A DNA stretch of 64,000 nucleotides from Symbiodinium natans (Eukaryota; Sar; Dinophyceae; Suessiales; Symbiodiniaceae): NCBI GenBank assembly GCA_905221605.1, contig CAJNDS010002281.1:456728-520727 (forward strand). Reading direction: 5' to 3'. A program made the translations under genes and the position numbers. Of this stretch, positions 59,135 to 64,000 are shown piece after piece. Numbering within the stretch: the stretch's first letter is position 1; each line of letters starts with the position of its first letter. The notes beneath the pieces are model-generated. The model had not been told where the DNA came from. It did no database searches and saw only the letters and a program-made list of their open reading frames with translations.

Positions 59135-61050
59135 GTTTAGGGTTTAGGGTTTAGGGTTTAGGGTTTAGGGTTCAGGATTCAGGATTCAGGGTTTAGGGTT
59201 TAGGGTTTAGGGGTGCACCTGAGCGTGGACTTGGCGAGGCAGGGACTACCCCTAAACCCGAAACCCTGAACCCGAAACTTTTCAACTTTCTTGGGGACTC
59301 CCTGGTTGCCAGGAGAACCCAGGGGTTGAGGGCGTATAAATACAGAGGGTTAAGGGTTTAGGGTTGGTTAGTAGGGAATGGGAGAATGAGGTACCCTATA
59401 TAAACCCTTAAATAGAGTATATATATATATATTATACATATACTCTTTAAGGGTTTAATCTATACATATATATATATATATATGTATAGAGCCCAAATTC
59501 CCTCATTGCCTGCTAACCGGCAGTAAGTTTAGGGTTTAGGGTTGAGGGTCTGAGGGTATATGGCAGGATATGAGGGCAGGCTGCCTACATAAGGGACCTA
59601 CTATCACACTAGGCCCTAAACTCTCAACCCTAAACTCTAACCCGAAGCCCCAAACCCTTCCCCAGACCCCGAAACCCCTAAACTCCGAAAGCCCGAAACC
59701 CTAAACCCCAAACCCTAAACCCTTCTCCATCCCGGAGACCCCCAAGGTGGCAAATCATTGCGACCCCCTACACCCTAAACCCCTCAACTGGCCCTAAACC
59801 CTGTCATTGCCCCCCTAAACCCCTAAAACCCCGAAACCCGAAGTCCTGTGGAATCCCAAATCCTTGGACATCCCGGCCGATTTAAGGTTTAGAGTTTAGG
59901 GTTTAGGGTATCCCTAACCCCTGAAATCCTGGACACCAACAAAAACCCTGAACATCTGCACCCCTAAGCCCCTAAACCGCCAAACCCCATAAAAGCCCAA
60001 ACCACCTTAAACTCTATAAACCCGAAACCCTATTCAACCCAAAACCCCCCATAAGTTCCTGGGAGTGCCCGGCACACTTGTTGTCTCGGTAGCCCCCGAG
60101 CGGCGATGCGTTAAGGGGTTTGAAGTGTTTGACGGGTGTCAAAGGGCTTTAAAGGTTTTCAGGGGCGTTAAAGGCTTTTAAGGGCTTTAGGGTTTAGGGT
60201 TTTTATAGTGTTTTAAGGTGGTAAAAGGGTTGCTAAATGGTGTTGTTAAAGGGCTTTAGGGGTTTAGGGCTTTGAGGGTTTAGGTTAGGCGTTTAGCGTG
60301 TTCAGGGGTTTAAAGGGTTTGAGGGTTCAGGGTTTAGGGTTTAGGGTGTAGGGTTCTGAGTTGCTTTGGCTTCGGGGATTCCCAAGCCCATCCCAAGCCC
60401 AGGCCTAAGTTAGGTCTTGACGGGGTCTTAGGGCTTAAGGTTTGGCTTTGAGGATCTTGCTTAGGGCCTAGAGGGTCTGAGGGGCTTAGGGTTAGGGTTT
60501 AGGGTTTAGGGTTTAGGGTTTAGGGTTTAGGGTTTAGGGTTTAGGGTTTAGGGTTTAGGGTTTAGGGTTTAGGGTTTAGGGTTTAGGGTTTAGGGTTTAG
60601 GGTTTAGGGTTGGGCTGAAGAGAGGGTCTTTCAGAGGATCTCGGCCCGGTTTAGGGTTGAGGGCTTAAGGGACCTCATTCTTCATAGTGCCGAAATATAC
60701 GGGTCGGAAAAAAAATCTCTAACAGTATTCCCTTCAGGGTTTGGGGTGCAGGGTTTAGGGTCATAGCGCCTTAGGCCATAGGGGTGTGAGCCCTAAACCC
60801 TGAGGAAACCTTTTTGGGGTTTTGGTATGGCTGCAGACCAGACATTCCAGCCTAAAAGCCCCCAATGTGCCCCGAACCAGGTCCCCTAAACCCTAAACTT
60901 GAAACCCTACACCCTAAACACCAAAACCCTAAACGCCCTGAACCCTGGCCCTAAAGTCAAAAAACCCTAAACTCTAAACCCCCCGCCCCCCCCCCCGCCC
61001 CCCCTACACCCTAAACCCCAAACGGGGGACAAACGGGGGACAGGCGCCAG
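59135..61050 (+). other. long telomeric intron(s) with a family J element
   Basis: TTTAGGG arrays at 59134-59215 and 60486-60610; family J element 59372-59525; degenerate CCCTAAA elsewhere. Weak short exons: 59224-59238 (RGLGE) and 60066-60088 (CPAHLLS before GTAGCC). Confidence 0.45.
59372..59525. mobile_element. family J MITE-like element
   Basis: GGGAATGGGAGAATGAGG...CCTATATAAACCCTTAA pairs with TTAAGGGTTTAAT...AAATTCCCTCATTGCC around TA-rich loops. Related remnants at 49455-49545 and 55070-55165. Confidence 0.65.
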
Positions 61051-61106
61051 GCAGCGTCACCCTGCGCCTCACGAAAGGCCGGGGGAGATCTGTACTCTGG
61101 CCAATG
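61051..61106 (+). CDS. exon, unit C
   Basis: Phase 2/0. Follows GGCGCCAG, ends before GTCAGC. Reads SVTLRLTKGRGRSVLWPM. Confidence 0.5.
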
Positions 61107-61365
61107 GTCAGCTTTTGCAGCTCCTAAACCCTGAACCCTGAACCCTGAACCCTAAACCCTAAACCCTAAACCCTAAACCCTAAACCCTAAACCTGTCGGG
61201 AACGGCGCTCAACCCGAACCCTTAAACCCTGAACCCTAGGCATGATTCTCCCTCGTGTTAAACCCTGAACCCTAAACCCTAAACCCTTTTGGGGGCCGAG
61301 GACACGTATTAAACTGCAGAAGTTACCAGTTACCACCCATCCCAAAAAGCAGGGGTTATCATGAT

Positions 61366-61430
61366 CACGATGATGTTGTTGATGATGATGATGCTGCTGA
61401 TGATGATGCTGATGATGATGATGATGATCC
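61366..61430. repeat. GAT trinucleotide microsatellite
   Basis: GATGAT with GCT interruptions; would encode Asp/Ala in one frame, but no splice signals flank it. Confidence 0.9.
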
Positions 61431-61642
61431 CAAAACCCTAAACCCTAGACCTTTTAAAGCCTTTTAAACTCCATAGACCCTATAAACCCTAAACCCTTCA
61501 GACCCTAGTACACCCTATAGACCCGAAACACGAAAACTTAGATGAGTTAAACCCTAAACCCTAAACCATAAACCCGAAACCCGAAACCCTAAACCCTAAA
61601 CCCTAAACCCTTGGAGTGTCCAAATTGCCCAAATCCTCGCAG

Positions 61643-61723
61643 CTTCGTCGGGAGGCCTCGATACGCCCGTCCAGGACGGGTCGGTGATTACCTTGCCTTT
61701 CAAGATCAAGGCCCACGATTTAG
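61643..61723 (+). CDS. exon, unit C
   Basis: Follows ATCCTCGCAG, ends before GTTTAGGG. Third-frame reading SSGGLDTPVQDGSVITLPFK has the best codon use; a second frame (RPRYARPGRVGDYLAFQDQG) is also open. Confidence 0.5.
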
Positions 61724-62039
61724 GGTTTAGGGTTTTCAGGCTTTAGGGATCAGGGAGTTTAGGGTTTTTAGGCTTTAGGGATCAGGGAGTTTAGGGTTTA
61801 GGATTTAGGGTTCAGGGAGTGTGGGGGGAGATATAAGGTTTTGGGCCGAGATGCGTTCCAAGTTTCTGCGGACTCTGCTTAGGAGAAGTCGGATGGGATC
61901 GGTGATGACATGGGAACATGGGATGAGCTGACTCCTCTCCCCGCCTCTCCCTCATCCACTCCCTTTCTCTTCCCCTTTCACTTCCCCCCCTGTTTCCATC
62001 TCCCATCTTCCTCTTGCACCGTTCTCTCCCATGTCCTCT

Positions 62040-62089
62040 CCCTCTCTCTGTTCCCTTTCTTCTTTGCTCTCTAACTCTCTCTCTCCCTC

Positions 62090-62125
<36 letters not shown>

Positions 62126-62195
62126 GCTCTCTCTGTCTCTCTCTCTGTCTCTCTCTCTCTCTCTCTCTGTCTCTGTCTCTCTCTCGCTCTCCCAA
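62040..62195. repeat. CT microsatellite
   Basis: CTCTCT with C/G interruptions. The Arg/Glu antisense and Ser/Leu sense frames are artefacts. Confidence 0.95.
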
Positions 62196-62256
62196 AGCCC
62201 TAAACCCTAAACCCTAAACCCCAAGTCCATACGTTGGGGGGTTCGCTCACCTTAAG

Positions 62257-62338
62257 GCGCACCCTTGGTGCTCGAAACCAGGCGGAGGATGGTAAGCACC
62301 CTGACGATCAGAGGGCAGCTGTGTGCAAGACTCAGACG
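62257..62338 (+). CDS. exon, unit C
   Basis: Phase 1/0. Follows CACCTTAAG, ends before GTAGGT. Reads RTLGARNQAEDGKHPDDQRA. It can also be read as two exons (APLVLETRRRM, RAAVCKTQT) around a 20-nt GTAAGC...ATCAG intron; a single exon is more likely. Confidence 0.45.
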
Positions 62339-62357
62339 GTAGGTTCTCTACGGTAGG

Positions 62358-62790
62358 GTTTAGGGTTTAGGGTTTAGGGTTTAGGGTTTAGGGTTTAGGG
62401 TTTAGGGTTTAGGGTTTAGGGTTTAGGGGTTAGGGGTTAGGGGTTTAGGGGTTTAGGGGTTTAGGGGTTTAGGGGTTTAGGGGTTTAGGGGTGTAGGGGT
62501 TTAGGGGTTTAGGGGTTTAGGGGTTTAGGGGTTTAGGGGTTTAGGGGTTTAGGGGTTTAGGGGTTTAGGGGTTTAGGGGTTTAGGGGTTTAGGGGTTTAG
62601 GGGTTTAGGGGTTTCGGGGTTTAGGGTTTAGGATTTAGGGTTTAGGATTTAGGGTTTAGGGGTTAGGGGTTTAGGGTTTTAGGGGTTTTGGGGTTTATGG
62701 GGTTTAGGGGTTTAGGGGTTTAGGGGTTTAGGGGTTTTGGGGTTTTGGGGTTTTGGGGTTTTGGGGTTTTGGGGTTTTAGGGGTTTTAGG
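62358..62790 (+). repeat. TTTAGGG array passing into a TTTAGGGG array
   Basis: About ten TTTAGGG units, then more than thirty eight-base TTTAGGGG units, then GTTTTGGG. Sharp unit change at about 62425. Confidence 0.95.
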
Positions 62791-62799
62791 CGTTAAGGC

Positions 62800-63522
62800 G
62801 TTAGGGGTTTTTGGGGTTCAGGGTTCAGGGTTTAGGGGCTTCAAATATTCCCAAAAGTTATACCTCGAAACCTCAGTAGCGTCTCTAAATCTATGTTTTG
62901 GGCACCCATGATGGGGCCCGAATTTATGAGGAGGACGATGCTCTAAACCCGAAACCCCAAGCCCGCAAAAACCATAAGCTACCCAGGGTTTAGGGGTTTC
63001 GGCTTGAGGGTCTAGGGGTTAGGGTGTAGGGAAACCCTAAACCCGAAGTAACCATCAGCTACCCAGGGTTTAGGGCTTAAGGTTTAGGGTTGAGGGCTTA
63101 ATGTCAGGATCGGAGCAGAAGAACCTCCATTCGAGGATTCTGGTTGCCACCCGAGACCATTTGAAACCTAAACACCCCAAAAAGCCTGAAACGCAAGACC
63201 CCTCAAAACTTAAATGCCTTTGTGGTGCTTTACTGTAACTTTAGATCCTTAGCTGTTTTGGGTTTATTGGGTTTCTTAATAAGGCAGCTAAAAGTTTGTT
63301 TTTTTACTACCCTCCTAAGTGCAGCCAAGATGCGAGGCGCATGCTGTAGCATGGGCTGAGGGTTCCTTATCGCAGCTCTCTGAATCAGAGTTTAGGGTTT
63401 AGGGTTTAGGGTTAAGGGCTGACAATACGGGGCCGGATACTTAGGGCGGGGTTTATGGTTCGGGTTTAGGGAACCCTAAACCCTAAGCCCAACAAGGGAC
63501 CATGGTTTTATCGCTGCCTCAG
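62800..63522 (+). other. intron with weak exon candidates
   Basis: Telomeric fragments and unique spacers. Weak candidates: 63119-63142 (KNLHSRIL) and 63325-63345 (PRCEAHA before GTAGCA). Confidence 0.35.
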
Positions 63523-63568
63523 GGTCGAGCCGTTCGCAGTCAGTGGACAGGATTGATATGGATGGCAG
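63523..63568 (+). CDS. exon, unit C
   Basis: Follows GCTGCCTCAG and ends before consensus GTAAGC. Frame 0 reads GRAVRSQWTGLIWMA; the third frame (SSRSQSVDRIDMDG) is equally open. Confidence 0.45.
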
Positions 63569-63687
63569 GTAAGCGTTTTGGGTGCAGGGTAAAATCCTAA
63601 CCCTAAACCCTAAACCCTCAACCCTAGACCGACCTCTCTAAACCCTTAACAGAAACAGTCACTACGCTCATAAGCATCTTGTCCTAG

Positions 63688-63708
63688 GGTTCGAAGTACC
63701 TCATACAG
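63688..63708 (+). CDS. 21-nt exon candidate, unit C
   Basis: Follows TTGTCCTAG, ends before GTTGAA. Reads GSKYLIQ in frame 0, which stays open past the donor. Confidence 0.35.
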
Positions 63709-63817
63709 GTTGAACAAATCTCTGAACCATATTCCTTGAAAGGCTAAATCCTAAATCCTAAGACCTAAACCCTAAACCCTAAGCTAAATCCTAAATCCTA
63801 AGCCCTGAAGTGCAAAG

Positions 63818-63865
63818 GAAAGTCATGGTCTCGGTGCTTGGCTCTTCAGGCACATCGGCCTGCAA
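63818..63865 (+). CDS. exon, unit C
   Basis: Phase 0/0, 16 codons. Follows AGTGCAAAG, ends before GTTGTG. Reads ESHGLGAWLFRHIGLQ. Confidence 0.45.
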
Positions 63866-63875
63866 GTTGTGTCTA

Positions 63876-64000
63876 GAACCCTGAACCCTGAACCCTGAAC
63901 CCTGAACCCTGAACCCTGAACCCTGAACCCTGAACCCTCAACCCTAAACCCTAAACCCTAAACCCTAAACCCTAAACCCTAAACCCTAAACCCTAAACCC
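63876..64000 (+). repeat. CCCTGAA array passing into CCCTAAA at window end
   Basis: About nine CCCTGAA units followed by CCCTAAA to the last base; the array continues beyond the window. Confidence 0.95.

Larger units (their letters stand above)
50142..64000 (+). other. Unit C: FHA-containing gene region (partial at 3' end)
   Basis: Exons 52629-59130 form the best chain, by phase and by the FHA domain. Upstream exons (50142-52336) and downstream ones (61051-63865) are less certain and may belong to neighbouring genes. No start codon identified. Confidence 0.45.

Noticed and set aside
62292-62311. 20-nt intron GTAAGC...ATCAG
   Set aside because: The sequence is also open as a continuous exon in another frame, which is simpler than a 20-nt nuclear intron.
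1-64000. The window as a chromosome end (subtelomere)
   Set aside because: Repeats occur in both orientations, are broken every few hundred bases by coding segments, and show no gradient toward either end.
1-64000. tRNA, rRNA, CRISPR or bacterial promoter features
   Set aside because: None seen; the window has eukaryotic intron-rich character throughout.

Overview
The window looks like nuclear DNA of a eukaryote with plant/alveolate-type telomere repeats (TTTAGGG), most probably a dinoflagellate. No operons, tRNA or rRNA genes were seen. Reasons for a dinoflagellate: every convincing coding segment is on the + strand over 64 kb; there are hundreds of short G/C-ending-codon exons; several introns begin with GC instead of GT; and there is a repeated-type ORF (43101-43676) of a kind I recall from dinoflagellate genomes. 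This assignment is inference. No canonical dinoflagellate spliced-leader sequence was found, and a chlorarachniophyte or another TTTAGGG lineage is not excluded.

Layout: interstitial telomeric repeats run through the whole window in both orientations. They are not intergenic filler. Between them lie 25-330 nt segments that are open in one + frame and bounded by AG acceptors and GT (or GC) donors. In many cases the leftover codon phase of one segment matches the next across the intervening telomeric tract. I read the window as a few very long, intron-rich genes whose introns are largely made of TTTAGGG/CCCTAAA arrays. In the TTTAGGG orientation the repeat itself supplies both splice sites (GTTTAG...TTTAG).

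Exon notation below: 'phase x/y' means x bases complete a codon begun in the previous exon and y bases are left over at the end. Exons were found by eye. Where several frames were open, phase agreement was used as a tie-break, so individual exons may be wrong and about a fifth of the junctions do not fit.

Regions: (1) 1-21070, unit A, unknown product, with a possible RyR-like stretch at 4889-5164. (2) 21178 to about 49666, unit B. It begins with an in-frame ATG and a myristoylation-type MGAGAS start, has possible stops at 24825, 35500, 41473, 49096 and 49666 (the last with a lysine-rich tail), and could be one giant gene or several. (3) About 50142-64000, unit C, which contains an FHA (phosphothreonine-binding) domain split over three exons (52629-55615) and a 109-codon exon at 58802-59130.

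Introns also hold at least six families of short inverted-repeat elements (MITE/introner-like; families A-F and J below). Several of these are interrupted at their centre by telomeric repeats, and one carries an intact ORF. Two larger non-telomeric blocks stand out: 44948-47612 (inverted CCAGCCACC minisatellites around an AT-rich core) and 55647-58353 (a terminal-inverted-repeat block with two arrays of palindromic units).
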